Source of the DNA: Atopsyche davidsoni | Lineage: Eukaryota; Arthropoda; Insecta; Trichoptera; Hydrobiosidae | Assembly (NCBI GenBank): GCA_022113835.1 | Contig: JAILWY010000012.1 | Location: 8,742,001 to 8,806,000 of the forward strand | Direction of reading: 5' to 3' | Length of the DNA stretch: 64,000 nucleotides | Shown here: piece by piece, positions 1 through 12,696 of the stretch | Position numbering within the stretch: position 1 is the first letter of the stretch | Layout of the letters: each line of letters starts with the position of its first letter | Program-made: the position numbers and the translations under genes | Notes under the pieces: generated by a model | Told to the model about the DNA's origin: nothing | Seen by the model: only the letters and a program-made list of their open reading frames with translations | Database searches by the model: none

Positions 1-35
1 TGGCAGGTTGGCAGGCATAGGTTGGCAGGCAGGGA
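1..35. repeat. Edge of a short GC-rich tandem repeat
   Basis: The first bases repeat a roughly 14-base unit built on ttggcaggca two and a half times. The window starts inside it, so the true array length is unknown. Confidence 0.55.
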
Positions 36-2061
36 GTCATAGCAAACAAATGAGCTCTCTTTCCAAGGTTATCCAAGAAGAAAAAATTGTATGGCTAGTT
101 TAATGAACCTGAATGATTGACCACCAGACAGAGAATATCATTTGATTTTAAAAAAAAAGTATACTTTGAAACGTTACGAATAGGTCGCGTTACATTTTTT
201 TATTTATTTAATTAGTTTATTTTCTATTAAGAAATCTTCAAGTACAGATCATTTTAAGTATGAACTGAAAAAAATGATATTCTAAATTATATTAACATTT
301 GGAACATTCGAAATTCCCTGTAGGTGTTTTAAACCTCACCGGGGCGTCAAATAAAACCACAAAAACATGGTCTAACGACTCCATAAATATTAAACTAAAC
401 GTCTATTCAAATTTATTGATCGCATTTTCACTAGTCGAAAAAACTTTTATTGTCGTTTACCTTTATAGGTACACGACGCGGCGCCTCCCGGGGAAACCGT
501 CAACTGTTGACACGTCTTGTTCTGTTTACAAAAGAAACGACAAGCCCCGAATCCAAGTATTGGCATTTAAATGTCAATCCGACCACAGGGAGATCGAAGG
601 GGGTCTCGAGATGTATCTGCGGAGGCTTCGAATGCAAGAGGCGTGAATAGAAAGTCATCCGAACCGAAATGACATCCTCAAGTATATCAAAACGTCAGAA
701 AATATATCACGTCTTCTCGATGGACATTGTACACTACCTACATACTGCCAATTTTCCCAATCGTTGGATTTATCGTCGTCACGAATGCGTGTAATTCAGA
801 TCAATAGTTTCAACGCCTTGACAGCTTGGGAACTTTTCGCACTACCGAAAAGGCGTCGCCGCAATTAAAATTTCTTCCACGATCTCGGCCGCTCGCTTTG
901 TGCCGACACAGTTAGTGCATTAACAGCTCTGTCCGAGATAAGCGCCGAGGGACGGCTGCAGCCTCCGAAACCACGCCTCGCGAAGAGCGCTTTTATAGTA
1001 TCTGAAATTCACTATTGAATGTGCATCAATCGTTTGAAAAATTTAAAAAAAAATTTAAAAAAAAAAAAAACTTAAAAAACTATTTTACTTCATAAAATAT
1101 ACCACACCCACAATTAAATATACACTGGAGTTCCTTAATTTATTAATTTTAGTAGCTCATATAAAGCAATTACAAAAGTGGTGTATAGACAACAAATATG
1201 TTTATAAAAGTTATATAATTTTTACTTTATAATAACAATTGCGATACAATTAATCAATAGCGTCTATGACTGAAAGATTGTCTATAAAAGATGCGCATCC
1301 AATTACCTCGAATGTTTTTACAACTGATGAGTTCAATGTAAGGTCCGACCTGAGCTCCGAGTACAAGATTTGCTCTTAAGCTGCTCCTCATTACAAATAT
1401 CCCTACTAGATAGACCAAGCACTGTAATTTGCATGCAAAAAAAACCTCCGAGTCCAACATTTCAGGAAACAAATGACGTAATTATTTTTGAACCAAAAGT
1501 TTCGATGTAATAAATACTATATGATAACTACGTATGCATCAAATAATTCCATAAAATCTATGTAAAATATAATTTAAGCTATTTATACGTCGTAGATTTT
1601 TTTTTTGTTTTTTAACTGTTTTTTTAATTTAGTTCAATTCTTTGGATGCAAGCCCTCGCATAATACCTTAATCGCTACCTAAAGTAGAAATATTTCAGAT
1701 TATCGACGCTTCGCACGAAAGTCGTGAAACATGAGAAATAGCACACTTTAAAAGTTAAATAATTTCTTATCGATAAGACATCATCCCGTTATGCACGCCA
1801 GAGAGACTAAAAATAAAAAAGGATTACATAAGATAATCTTTCACTTGTTTCACAAATTACAAAATCTAGGCAATGTTGAAAAAATGTGTTTAATCTACTT
1901 CTGTTAATTATACTTTAAAACTTATATTTCACCAAAAACTACCGTGGGATTGAAGTGTTTTTGAAGAAGCCCATCCTAATCAGAACGAACTACTAGAATA
2001 TGTGCTTTAGACCTGAAGACTTGTTATATTAACCTTAAATAATTAGAACTATATAAACTAC
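36..2061. other. A+T-rich stretch with one GC-richer island, no gene seen
   Basis: No convincing coding region. A GC-richer, CpG-containing island lies at about 470-990, and a nearly pure A-tract segment at about 1036-1077. The open frames at 299-650 and 1254-1472 lack splice or start context and look like chance. Confidence 0.5.
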
Positions 2062-2146
2062 GGTGAAAAAGGACCCGGAGATCCACTATAATGTTTTCCC
2101 CTTAGAAAACCACAACCTCCTCTGAGTAGAGGCACTTGATGAAGAT
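2062..2146. repeat. Dispersed repeat, copy A (internally shortened)
   Basis: This segment aligns with 36200-36329. Shared blocks include ccttagaaaacca, aacctcctctgag and gatgaaga, with scattered substitutions throughout. Relative to the other copy it lacks about 45 bases between the ttagaaaacca block and the aacctcctctgag block. The family is not identified; an old transposable element is most likely. Confidence 0.7.
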
Positions 2147-4087
2147 GAATAAAAATATAGTCGTTAGTTTTTTATCTATCTGTATGGATAATAGGATAAA
2201 TAAATGATAGGTCTTTTCCATGTTTTGTTTCTTCACAAATATAACATGAGAAAAAATATGAAACATTTATGCCACATTATCACTATGATGATACAATTTT
2301 AAATCACTTTATTGCCGTACATGTCCTTTTACTTCTGCTGACATGTCAATAATACAACATTTTATGGAGTAAAGTTTTATTTCATCAATATTATGTTTTG
2401 ACTCATAATAAACAGTAGACATATGATGTCACAGTTATTAATAATATTAGGTAAAATATAGGTTTTGATATCAAATATCATTCAAAAGATATCTTCATCA
2501 AATATAAGCTTCTGTGCCTGTCCGGAGTCCTCGCCGCGCGTATCGAGTGTCCGGATCATTAGTTAGATAGCCATCATAATTAATTATCGGTAATAAATTT
2601 CCAAAACGGAAAATTCCCTCCATTAGTGCATATTTAGACAGCAGGTATACCCGGTAAGGTGAATTCAGATTTCTGTGTAGGTTTCCTTACAGGTGTACCT
2701 ATGTTTATAAAAGCAAAATAAAAACGGAGTGGTCTTCCTCCCACTGTGAAATAAGGAAACACATGTAGCACCAGCATTAGCTGCGCGACTCACGGTCCGT
2801 TATGTGGAGGTCTTCAGTCGAAGCTGCGGCATGTGTCAACATCGGATACCCAGTACTAACATTTACATTATTATCTACATTAGAGACATTCGAATTAAAT
2901 ACCTATTAAGATAACATTTTCGTGAGATTTATTTTACTTTATTATGTGAATATTCAAATCCTGATTCTGCAGACAAGCATGAAAAATACTTTTTTCTCTA
3001 TTTCTCAATATTTATATATTTTATATTTTAAGTGTGAATCATTTTAATAGTCTGACTTAAATCAATATGCAGATTGCGTGTGTCATCTTTATCGAGATGT
3101 ATCATTGTTTTATAGGTTTTTAATGTATATTATGTCATCTTCAATCCTGACACCTGATACTGTTTTTATAAGAGCAGGTGGTCGTTGATCATCTCCTTGC
3201 TAAAGTTTAATGCAAATTATAAACGAATATTCGTATTCATTTCTTATACAACGGTTAATTTTAAAATCCACAAAAATAAATAAAAAGGTTTATGCTGCTA
3301 TAAAAAAATCTAACGATTGTATCAATCTTTTATTTCTTTATAATAATAAATTGTATTGAGTATCAATACTGAAATAATCAATTATCGTATTGCCCCAAAC
3401 GAGAAACCATGTAAGGATGTTTATTGATAGTTCACTGCTTTTTAAGCAAAACATCAAACAAGAGAGACGTGACTTTTGTGGAAAACCACTTCAATGTTGT
3501 AAAATTATAAACAAAATATTACATATAGATTAATATAATAAAATAATATATATATATACATATTCGATGTGAAAGAGAAAATCGTATTGGATATTTCTAG
3601 GGTTTCAATCTTACATCCATAAAAGAGGTCGTAAAGAAGAATAATTTATAGACAGCAACAACTACGAGAATAACAATTGTAATCGGATCTTGCTGCGAAT
3701 TCTTAAACTGTTCAGTTTAATCACTTGGTTTGACGATAAAAGCCTCCAACAGCTCAGTGGGTGGTAAAGCATAAAAATGGGAAAGACCGGACGCCATCGA
3801 CACAGAGGTTTCAGAGAAACCCGTGGATTAATTCAACGATCAGTATAACTGCATACTGATAGATTATTTCTTACATTATAGATTATCTTTTACATAAAAC
3901 AAGCCAACTGCCGGAGTCGTGACAAGTTACAATGTTTCTTGCTGTTTTTAAAATCATTCTCATCTGTTGACGTTCTGGATTTTTGACTTGTCAAAAAACT
4001 TTTTGTTTAATATCAGCAATGATCTTATAAAGAGTTTTTCAAAGATATTGGTATTTGGATCATCTGTAAACACATATAATATATATA
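2147..4087. other. A+T-rich stretch, small islands, no gene
   Basis: Mostly A+T-rich with short GC-richer patches at about 2515-2560 and 2765-2860. A perfect 8-bp inverted repeat (atcagtat / atactgat, 6-base loop) lies at 3839-3860. No coding region is supported. Confidence 0.5.
3742..3830 (+). repeat. Possible tRNA-derived SINE fragment
   Basis: The string cagctcagtgggtggtaaag resembles a Pol III A-box region (as in tRNA TAGCTCAGTNGGTAGAGC), and ggtttcagagaaaccc about 50 bases on sits where a B-box would be. It does not fold as a complete tRNA and has no clear tail, so a decayed tRNA-derived SINE is the likeliest reading. Chance is possible. Confidence 0.28.
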
Positions 4088-4314
4088 GGACGTCCCAAAA
4101 TTAACGCAAGATTTGAATTTGTCGCCATTTTTGCAGTAAAGTTTTGGGAACACTTTAAAAAATTTAGGGTTAGTAAAAATGGAGCGTTACACGATTGAAC
4201 AACGTGTCTTCATAATTGAACAATATTTCAAAAATAATAATAGCTTGGCAGCCTTTTAAAACTTTACTGCAAAAATGGCGACAAATTCAAATCTTCCGTT
4301 AATTTTGGGACACC
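4088..4314. mobile_element. Tc1/mariner-superfamily MITE (non-autonomous)
   Basis: The ends form long terminal inverted repeats, 4088-4145 on the left and 4258-4314 on the right. They match over about 57 bases with one substitution and a one-base length difference near the outer end. The outer ends read ggacgtcccaaaatt and, on the other strand, ggtgtcccaaaatt. The element is flanked by TA on both sides (4086-4087 and 4315-4316), the target-site duplication expected for IS630-Tc1-mariner elements. Between the repeats lies only about 112 bases, which hold the first 25 codons of a transposase-like frame. The element is therefore an internal-deletion derivative and must rely on a transposase supplied elsewhere. 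The near-identical repeats suggest fairly recent movement. Confidence 0.9.
4179..4259 (+). pseudogene. Transposase N-terminal remnant inside the MITE
   Basis: A 26-codon frame starts MERYTIEQRVFIIEQYF and continues with asparagines, then SLAA, before a stop formed by the start of the right terminal repeat. The pattern matches the N-terminal helix-turn-helix segment (DUF4817-like) of insect Tc1/mariner-type transposases. The rest of the DNA-binding domain and the whole DDE/D catalytic domain are absent. The start codon sits 33 bases inside the left repeat, as expected for the parent element. It encodes nothing functional now. Confidence 0.75.
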
Positions 4315-5634
4315 TATAATGCAATAGAGAATCAAATTTTGTAATTAATTTGCTATCTAATATAATGTTGTATAAATTGCCGAACACGGCCGCATTGTTT
4401 CTTATTCTTCTCTAGATTTTTTTATTTTGTAGTTTTTTACATTTACTGAGTAGTGTGGTTTAAGATTTTTTTTATTATTAGGATAATCTAAACGTGTTAC
4501 CAATAAAATTCATTGAAACAATATTCATAAAAAATTTGAATTATTTATATTTTTACTAGCTATTAAAATTGAAAACATGGAGTAACTACTTATTTTAAGA
4601 TCATTTTAGATTTATTCCCATTTTATCACCAAACAAGATTAAAAGCATAAAATAATGTAATAAAAATAATACTTAATGAACTATCGATAAAACCGCGAGG
4701 TGCTCGTCCCCGGCGAGCGAGGCCGAGCTGCATATCCTCACCGGCACTCCTGAGTTCACCTGTAAATCAATCACAATCATACTTCTCTATTAAGGCAGAG
4801 CTTTATTCTAAAATCATAATTTTCTACTCGGTATTCAGATGCTCAATGAATAGCTCATAAATTATTTTTAACGTTCGCGTGAAATATGTTCGAAATCAGG
4901 TTTCCTTACTAGGGAAAACTTTTTTTATTAATGAACTAATGACATCACATAAAACCATATTCTCGGCGTGATAATTTATGGAGCTTTTTTCCTAACCGTA
5001 CACAGGTCAATTTTAATTATAATATATCAAGACAAAAAACTAAGCAGGAAACCTACTCACATCGTAAACGCTAACGCTCGCAGGCGATGTACTTTACATT
5101 CAACTCCCATGCCTTATTTATATGTGATATTCCAAACAACAAATCTAAATCCAGAACAAACGCTCGCGAGCGTTGCTAATTTCAAGACAAAGACGACAAT
5201 TTCAATACAAAACTATATTCACTTATTTACACATGTAAGCACCGGGCGACTCGGAGCCCTCCGTTGATTATGCAGTGCGCGGTGTTAACCAAAAGGCAGT
5301 TCCTATGAACAGCGCCGTTTCCATACATTATCGCCCCTGGAGTCTATCAAGAGGCGGCCTCCGGAGACAAGTGCACAATCGCCGCGGAGGCTGTGAGTGC
5401 AATAAAAGGCCGAATAACACGCCGGGATAAATGGACGCGAATCACGCAAGGCTGCGCGGGGACGGCCTGCACTTGCAACAACCGCAACTGCAAAACTCTA
5501 ACTCTGAAATAAGTATACTTTAAGTAGCTTAGCTAACCTATGTATGCTACTTAATAATTACTTATGTTCTTGGGGCGCAAATATCTTCAAATAACTTTTT
5601 AAATATTTTTTTTTTACAACGAGGTAAACATCTC
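4315..5634. other. A+T-rich, then a GC island at about 5230-5500
   Basis: A small GC patch lies at 4690-4760, with a gctcg / cgagc stem. A larger CpG-rich island spans 5230-5500. The open frame at 4968-5267 has no splice or initiation support. The island could be a regulatory element; no gene is seen. Confidence 0.45.
5159..5174. repeat. Perfect 16-bp CpG-rich palindrome
   Basis: The sequence aacgctcgcgagcgtt equals its own reverse complement. Its left half, aacgctcgc, also occurs at 5073-5081. It could be a dimeric transcription-factor site; its function is unknown. Confidence 0.6.
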
Positions 5635-5696
5635 TCAGTTCAGTTCGGTTTTCAGTTGTGATGTAAAATAAATTCAATCGTTCCGTAAAAGTGAGT
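5635..5696 (+). promoter_or_regulatory. Possible initiator cluster with 5' splice site
   Basis: Three overlapping TCAGTT initiator-like strings lie at about 5635-5656. They are followed by a good 5' splice site, aaaa|gtgagt, at 5690/5691. This would fit a non-coding first exon, but no TATA box or clear downstream promoter element is present, so the reading is weak. Confidence 0.2.
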
Positions 5697-7195
5697 TTCA
5701 AATAAATAATTGCTTCAATCTAAAGTTCCATTACATGTTTTACTAGTAGTTATATGATACTTCTCTTCAAAATAAAATCTGTAATGAATGTGTTGACGAA
5801 AAAAGAAAATTTATTACATAACTAGGAAAAACAATCTTAAAGGCTATTCATACTAGTATAAATCAAGCTTTCCGATTATTATGACCAACTTTATTTTATT
5901 ACGCATTAATGTCAATGTTTTAAAGTTAAGCCGATTTTAACTTCAGAAAATTTACATAACGAAACGACAACTATATATAAAAATAATATTTCATATAATA
6001 TTAAGTATATATTCAGAGCATATCAAAACATGTAATAAATACATCTTGACTAGTAGACTAGATAAATCCCATCCGTATAATATTCTGTTTGTCCACAAAC
6101 TGCCACGCCAAAAATATTTTGCTATTTTAACATGATTTAAAAGTCAATTATGAATTTTATGTGTGGCATATTTATATTTCATTATTTTTAATTCATAAAT
6201 AAAAAAAAACTTTTTTATTTCATAATTTGTGTGGCGCTCACCCACGCAAGATTCAGCAGCAAGGTGTACTTATGCTCCTTAAACGTGGCGTGTTGACTAT
6301 CACAAACAAAAAGCACGGAAGGTACAACACACAACGCCACTGCAGTATCTGAGGTCGACTGATAATAAAAACACTTAATGTTACAATTACAGCTCTCAAG
6401 CTTACGTAACAAATGACATGAACGAAGTCCAATTACTTTATTATGTTACTCTATCTGCGTAGGGTATTTATTGGAGCCTACCAGACCAATTTGCTGGTAA
6501 AAGTCGTATAAAGTCTCTTTGGAAACTAACTGGGAATTTGCTTGCAACTTTTTAAGGAAATTCACTCTAAGAATTCCTAGACCAGATAACTGGGAGTCGA
6601 GTGTCTTTGTACAACTTACAGCAGGGATGCACGACCAGGCAACTGTACTTAATACTTATCATTTGTAACCATCCATATTATATTGTGAAATAAGTACTCA
6701 TACATTATGATCAAGCTTAAAAAAATCATCAGAAATTAAAAAGCAAAAAATTATGAAATTATCAAAAAAATATTTATTTTATAATTTTTTCAAGCATCTG
6801 AATGTAGATTGTAAATAAATTATTGAAATAGCATAAAGCGTAAGCATAATTTTTCATGGCTCTTTTTTTAATTATTATACGTCTCACATTATATACATAC
6901 TTTTCAAATTTAAACTTGGTTAAAACAGCTAACAAATTTTGATACATTCAAAAAGTTTTGGGCATAATTTTATTCAAATTTGTGTTGCATATTGCATATT
7001 TAGCAAAGAATAAATGTACTAAAGCTTTCGTTTTATTTTAATGCATGATTTCATATAAAAAGTATTTTTAAAAATTCAATTAAAATATTATTTTTTTTTA
7101 AGTACATTTTAGCTTAAAATTACCTGTTACAACGATTTCGCAACGGCCATAAAACTTTTTTTATACTTTCTAACTGCGTATGGTTCAGTTTGGGT
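5697..7195. other. A+T-rich desert
   Basis: No coding potential, repeats or islands seen. The minus-strand frame at 6215-6412 has no supporting context. Confidence 0.5.
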
Positions 7196-8235
7196 ACAAT
7201 CTTGATTCAGATTTTCATGCGAAGAAACTGAAGCCCTGCAGTCCCCGGATTGGCCGGCTCCTGCGCCGGCAGCAGGCGACGACAAGGCTCGGTTCTGGTT
7301 CACACCGCCGTGGCCGATAGCATCCCAGGGTCCGGCTGCAGATAGCGCTTAAATGGCACCGGAGGGTGTCATGGCGACCCGACATGGCCGCCCATTGTAT
7401 CGGCTTCCTGGTAGGGCGTGAAACGGAAGACGGCCTGTGAGACGTCGCAGCAATAGTCTACAAAAAATATCATTGCAGCACAGCTTTAAATTTCGACGGA
7501 TATTTGTTGTTGAATATTTTTGTTTTGATTTTTATATAGCTACTCTTGGAGTATAGCGACATCAACGGCAGCGCAAGCATGTATGCCTTAGTAAGAAGCG
7601 AATTTGCACTGTAGCAGAATATGTATATTAATAATTGATAATTCAAGCACAAAAAATCTTTGCTATGTCCAATTCTGTATTTATATAATACTATTATTTA
7701 AAAAGAAGACAGTTTTAGTTTTCCAAAAATATAATCTAATATGCAAGATGATTAACATAAAAAAAAAAAATATATTTTTTTTTTCCACAGGCAAACTTTT
7801 CAGTTACATTTCTGTTAACATTCTTCTTTGAAGCTTTTCGAAAATCTGATATTGGAAGTCCGAAAGTCACTTTAAGCGAGATATCCAATAATATTTCAGA
7901 TAAATGCGCAATTAAAATAAATAACAACGCAATATGCGTAGAAACTCAATAATGCGAGCCGTATCTATTTCCCCGCAGAGTTCGCTCTTGCTGCTGCCCA
8001 TCATCGGCGAAGGTCGCGCGCATGAGGAGCAGAGCGGCCGGCGCAGACTCCCACCCAGCGCACTTGACGCATTCCAAATTTTTATTAAAATAATCCTTGA
8101 AACCCGAGAAGCCCCGCTCCGCCCGGGACTGCTCACCACAATAATTCCGAGCAGTTTATGTGCCTGTATCGGACGTTTATCGCCTCCACTATTTTTGTAC
8201 GCGCCTTCTATGCAGATCCTTAAAAGCACGTGATG
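7196..8235. other. Two GC-richer islands around an A+T spacer
   Basis: Islands lie at 7196-7460 and 7934-8235. The second carries open frames on both strands (7934-8233 plus, 7912-8229 minus), as GC-rich DNA does by chance. They are candidate cis-regulatory islands. Confidence 0.4.
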
Positions 8236-8880
8236 GTAAATAATCCTTATTTATTCATAACACAATGCCGAAAGATTCCGAAAGTGCACTTATATATAAA
8301 CATTCAATCATCTTAAATATTCATCCTAGGATTGCTAAAACTAACTAACGTAACGAATAATTAGTTTGATAAGTCATAGAAATGTATTCGTAAAATGACA
8401 AATTTTAAAACAATTTTTTATGTGATGAAATATTGAGTTGGGCACGTGTGATGTTGTTTTTTTCAGGTGTCATTAGAATTAAAGATCAAATGTGATTCAT
8501 GAGTTTTTCTTTGACAAATAGTTTTTTAACTTCATTATAAAACATAAATATTCTTGATATTCCAAAAAAAAAATAAAAACATAAGTGGTTTACATTTTAT
8601 GAATTGTAAAAAATTTATATTGACATTTTTTGTTTCTGAGCTTGAAGACTTAGACTGTTTTTATCATTTTCGATTACTGAAAAAAGATATATCATAGATT
8701 TTTTATGTATTAATTTTTTTATGTGATATTTAAAAACACATATTCTTAAGCATTCAAACACCTAATTTTAAAAAAATGGTACACAGATAACACAGATATA
8801 TCTAAGTAGTTAAAAATACTTCATAACTTTTTCAGAAACCTGATCGAATCACTATACTCAGTATCTCAACATACCGCACT
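8236..8880. other. A+T-rich stretch, no gene
   Basis: A long T-run followed by cag occurs at 8458-8466, and an in-frame stop comes within 12 codons. It is too short to call an exon. Confidence 0.45.
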
Positions 8881-9250
8881 CTTCAATAAGTACGCCAAGT
8901 CATGTCCGGAGCGACCTAATTCCCTCATCAGCAATTACATCATATCTAGAGATCTCCAAAATATGAGATTTTTCTCGCCCCAGAGCGTCGTGATTGCACT
9001 TTGACGCTTCGTATTTTTTTATATCGCTAAATCTCCACAAAATCCGAGAACATCGCGCACCTGAGTCACTTTCGATTAGTTGCAGGGAACAGGCCGCGTC
9101 TGCAAGGCAAGTCAAGTTGGAAGTCCATAAATATCCCGGGGTGTCAGCTGGCCCAGGCGCCGTGGTCTGCCGGCACGAGGATCCCTGCTCGGAGCGAGGC
9201 AGTTTGCTTTACGACAAAGCCCTAGCGATGCTTTTGCTTCGGTCGTGAAT
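8881..9250. other. GC-richer island
   Basis: Open frames on both strands (8994-9248 plus, 8900-9115 minus) overlap, so neither is convincing. Regulatory function is possible. Confidence 0.4.
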
Positions 9251-9890
9251 GGGAGTGGATGGGCTGGCTTAATTTGAATATGCAAAATGCCAAAGTCTCA
9301 TATCAAACAATCTGCATTCACAATGTTTCAAGACACAACCCGAAAATAGAATCACCTATGAACCGCATTGTAGTGCTTTTAGTTTATTTTTGTTTTTAAT
9401 TTGTAACGGTACACATAATATATACTATGTGTATAGCATTTATAATATTTATAGACAACAGATTCCATTGATTGTTTTAACTTTTATATTGAGCTTTTTA
9501 TATTGGTAGCAAATTTATGATTTCCTCTTATAAGTTAGTGTCCATCGAATGTATTTTTATTGGTGATATCAATTTTTAAATATTTTCTTCGTTCAACCAC
9601 AGTGCAAACAAACTTGAATTACCAATAATGGTTTTAAAAATTAACAGTCATAAAACATGTAATTGTACCGGGACATAGAACTGAGTATGTGAACTTTTCG
9701 AACATTCCATTAGACATGCGGTATGATTGCAAAGATTTGGTCTCCGAAAGGGAGCGAACTCGATAATACAGAGTGCATTAAGAAATGAAAGGATCGTGTG
9801 TGTTAGGACACTGGCGTGGTCCCCAGCCTTGAAGTATAACAATGCGGCAAGCGGTGATACATTTGATAATATTATTGTTTCGATCGAACC
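9251..9890. other. A+T-rich stretch, no gene
   Basis: Nothing supported beyond a minus-strand frame at 9648-9842 that has no splice or start context. Confidence 0.45.
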
Positions 9891-9897
9891 TCGCAGT

Positions 9898-9905
9898 TAT
9901 CGATA
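9898..9905. promoter_or_regulatory. DRE-like palindrome TATCGATA
   Basis: This is an exact match to the DNA replication-related element core bound by DREF at many insect promoters. It lies about 90 bases upstream of the possible first coding exon at 9992. One 8-mer is weak evidence on its own. Confidence 0.3.
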
Positions 9906-9991
9906 GCTACCTCGCAGCTTAACTGAAAGGTGAACCGTGCTAAATCTGAACTGAACTGTTACAATTATTTTATTTATGTGCCTAATTTATA

Positions 9992-10054
9992 ATGAAACAG
10001 TCTAGAATACTACGTTCTAGAGGGACTTTGCGAAACTCTGAACACAACACATGG
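9992..10054 (+). CDS. Possible first coding exon (21 codons)
   Basis: An ATG at 9992 opens 21 codons (starting MKQSRILRSRG) that end exactly at a good 5' splice site, tgg|gtgagt, in phase 0. A DRE-like site lies upstream. The exon also contains the inverted repeat tctagaa / ttctaga. The protein is not recognised, and no matching downstream acceptor was identified. Chance remains the main alternative. Confidence 0.2.
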
Positions 10055-10635
10055 GTGAGTGATTTATACTATCAGATCATTTTAGTTTTAATTCACAAAT
10101 CGTGTATCAATATCATTAAAAGGTATTGCTTTTACGGACGTGTTGCCACTTTGATTGCTTCACGTTTAATGTGCATCCAACGGAAATCATAGCAATAAAA
10201 ATGTTTAAAAAATTAAATGTCCAAAAAAACTCAATAAAAGTCATGTAAAATAACACGAAAACGACGGAAGGTACAAATTTGGACAACTTTCGCGATCACG
10301 CCTTCTGCAAAACCTGGCAATTGCCTGAATTCTTCGAAAAGAAGCAAGCTGGTAAATTTAAATAATTTTAAAAACAATACTTAATTCGGCATATCTGTTT
10401 TCATAAAAAAACGCCAACTATTTTTAAAGCATTTTACATAACAATTGCGGAAGTACGCAAATCTTTCAATTCTCATGAATCTACAAGCTTTGAGAATTTT
10501 TAAAAAGAATCTCACACTTTAAGCGTACCTAGGAATTGCAGCTTGCACATACATTTACACAATTTCCTTTGATAAAATGGTTCCCTTGGAGCATCTGTTT
10601 ATTCAGTAATTTACACTTCATGATCAGCGCACTTA
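10055..10635. other. A+T-rich stretch, no gene
   Basis: Nothing supported. Confidence 0.45.
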
Positions 10636-12215
10636 CAGCGGCTTTACGTTACACTCCGTAAGTATGAGCCGGCGGTCTCGCATTCCGGAGAAATTCGTAT
10701 GAGCGATCGGCAGGGTATGATTTCATTATAGGCAGGCAAAAATCACTTGCAGTTTTCAAATTGAGCGTGGGAATACCGGGCAGGTATCACCGGCTTGTTT
10801 ACATAATAGTTGAGCTCACGACCGGAGCTGACGTCTCCATAGACTCTCCCGAGAGCGAAGGGGCTTCACACGAAGCGCGATGTGCGAACCTGCACGCGGC
10901 GCACTGCTCCGGCGCTGCGGCATCGGCGCAGATTCGGTATATTGCTCAGCCGAGTGTGGAGAGGAAATGCACACGACGCTGTGATGTATGCCATGATATA
11001 AAATCATTTTACCGAGATGTTTCGTATTTGCAATAAAACGATACCACGGATAAATCAGTGATTACTTACTTTCCTCGTGTTTGCGAAACCCATACGTATC
11101 AATGAGAAATTTTGATGTGTGCTTTGATTCTATTAAATGACTCACATATATTTTTAAGTTTTATTGAGTATGATGGAGCTTAAGCTGTTTTTTGCAGCGT
11201 GGGTGTACGATAAGATAAAAAATATATAAATAACTAAACACAACTTGACGAGTAATCTGGAATCGCTGTTGCTCAATGCGGTATCGGATGACATTTCCTC
11301 TTCACCGTGATTTAATTTGCCTGATGTTGGTCGCGGGGCTCCGTCCCGGAGTGACAGCCCGCCTTGCGCAACGCCTCGCAGATCGCGGACGAGCTTCTCA
11401 TGTCGCAGCCAACTTTACATCACACCAATTGGACCGAAACGGCTCTCCGGAGCTCGCTCGGCGCTCGTATCGGGAACTCTCGTCCCAGCCGGTCGCAAAA
11501 TATTCAATTATCTGAACCTCGCTGCGATCAAATCACTCGCCGAGGAATACCCGCAAGTAACAACCTGGGTTTGTGCAAGGCCCGGGCGGCCGGCGTGCAA
11601 TACCGCCGGACGACTTTAATGTTTACACTGCATGTGCTATTTTAAATCATAGAATCTCAATAACTTATCACATTCAGTCCAATTTAACGTTTTGTTATCT
11701 ATGTCAAATACAAGAAAAAAATATTCATAATTGTTCTAAAACATGAACTTCTTGATATAATATTATTTTAAAGCACTGTTTGACCAACAGTAGATTTGAA
11801 ACCTTTAATGTTATATAAGCTTCCAAATTTTCTGCATTTATCACTAAATAATGATGATTTTTAATGAGAATACCACAGTGTGCACATATCTATTAGTTCT
11901 TAATATCTTGACTTTTTTATCATAATGTTACTATCTAAAGGTTGGGCGGCGCCGGTGAGGGTACGTAGAGGGGGAGAGCCGCGCATCAGCGAAGAGACAG
12001 GCGCTATTGACAAGAACACCAAACGCGGAGCACGCGGGGGTCCGCACTCACTGTTCACACTGACCACTGCCTTATGGGAGGTCACCGGCCACCAGGACCC
12101 GGGACACCGGGACACCGGGACAAGCCTAGTAATATACAATTCGCCCGAGGTGGCAGCGACAGCGACCACCGCCACTTTACAGGCCACTGGGAATAACCCC
12201 AACTCACAAGCGTCC
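10636..12215. other. Cluster of three GC-rich islands
   Basis: Islands lie at about 10640-11000, 11270-11600 and 11935-12215, separated by A+T-rich spacers. Each has overlapping open frames on more than one frame or strand, the signature of GC composition rather than coding. A regulatory cluster is the best guess. Confidence 0.4.
12101..12122. repeat. Short tandem repeat gggacacc x2.75
   Basis: Two full copies and one partial copy of the 8-base unit gggacacc lie inside a GC island. Confidence 0.7.
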
Positions 12216-12561
12216 AAAATTTAAAAAAAAATATGCTATCACGCGTACGCTGTATTAATAAATAAAAAAATTTACAGCATATATTCAGTGTTTCAAAATC
12301 TACGGTGTTATTAAATTAAAAACTTAATTATAATCTGAAGGCATCAAATATATGTCCATGTATAGAAATAAACGTCTTCACAATTAATACATTTTTTTAG
12401 TTTTGTTGGGTTGAATACAAATGCAATCAAAATATTTTATATTTGTCGTTGTGTTTTAATTATTATAAACATTACTGCCACAAATATTTTAAGCAATTAC
12501 CCGTTAGTCTACTTGTTACTTTTGATTAAAAATAATCGACCTATTTTCTTTATCAAAACGC

Positions 12562-12696
12562 ATGAACGCACAAACGAATGAATACGAACTTAAGCAAAGA
12601 TTCCAGCAATTCTGCAAAACCAAAAAGTGCGGTGAGTGTAGTAGTAATTATCATGACAATGGCTACACGTGTAGTGAGCACTCTTCGTTAGCATAA
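12562..12696 (+). CDS. Small cysteine-containing ORF, 44 codons
   Basis: An ATG-initiated frame of 44 codons has four clustered cysteines (FCKTKKCGEC, then YTCSEH). A good 5' splice site (tgcg|gtgagt, 12631/12632) falls inside it, so it might instead be a first exon ending after the first base of a codon. Not recognised. Length and context do not exclude chance. Confidence 0.15.
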   Translation: MNAQTNEYELKQRFQQFCKTKKCGECSSNYHDNGYTCSEHSSLA

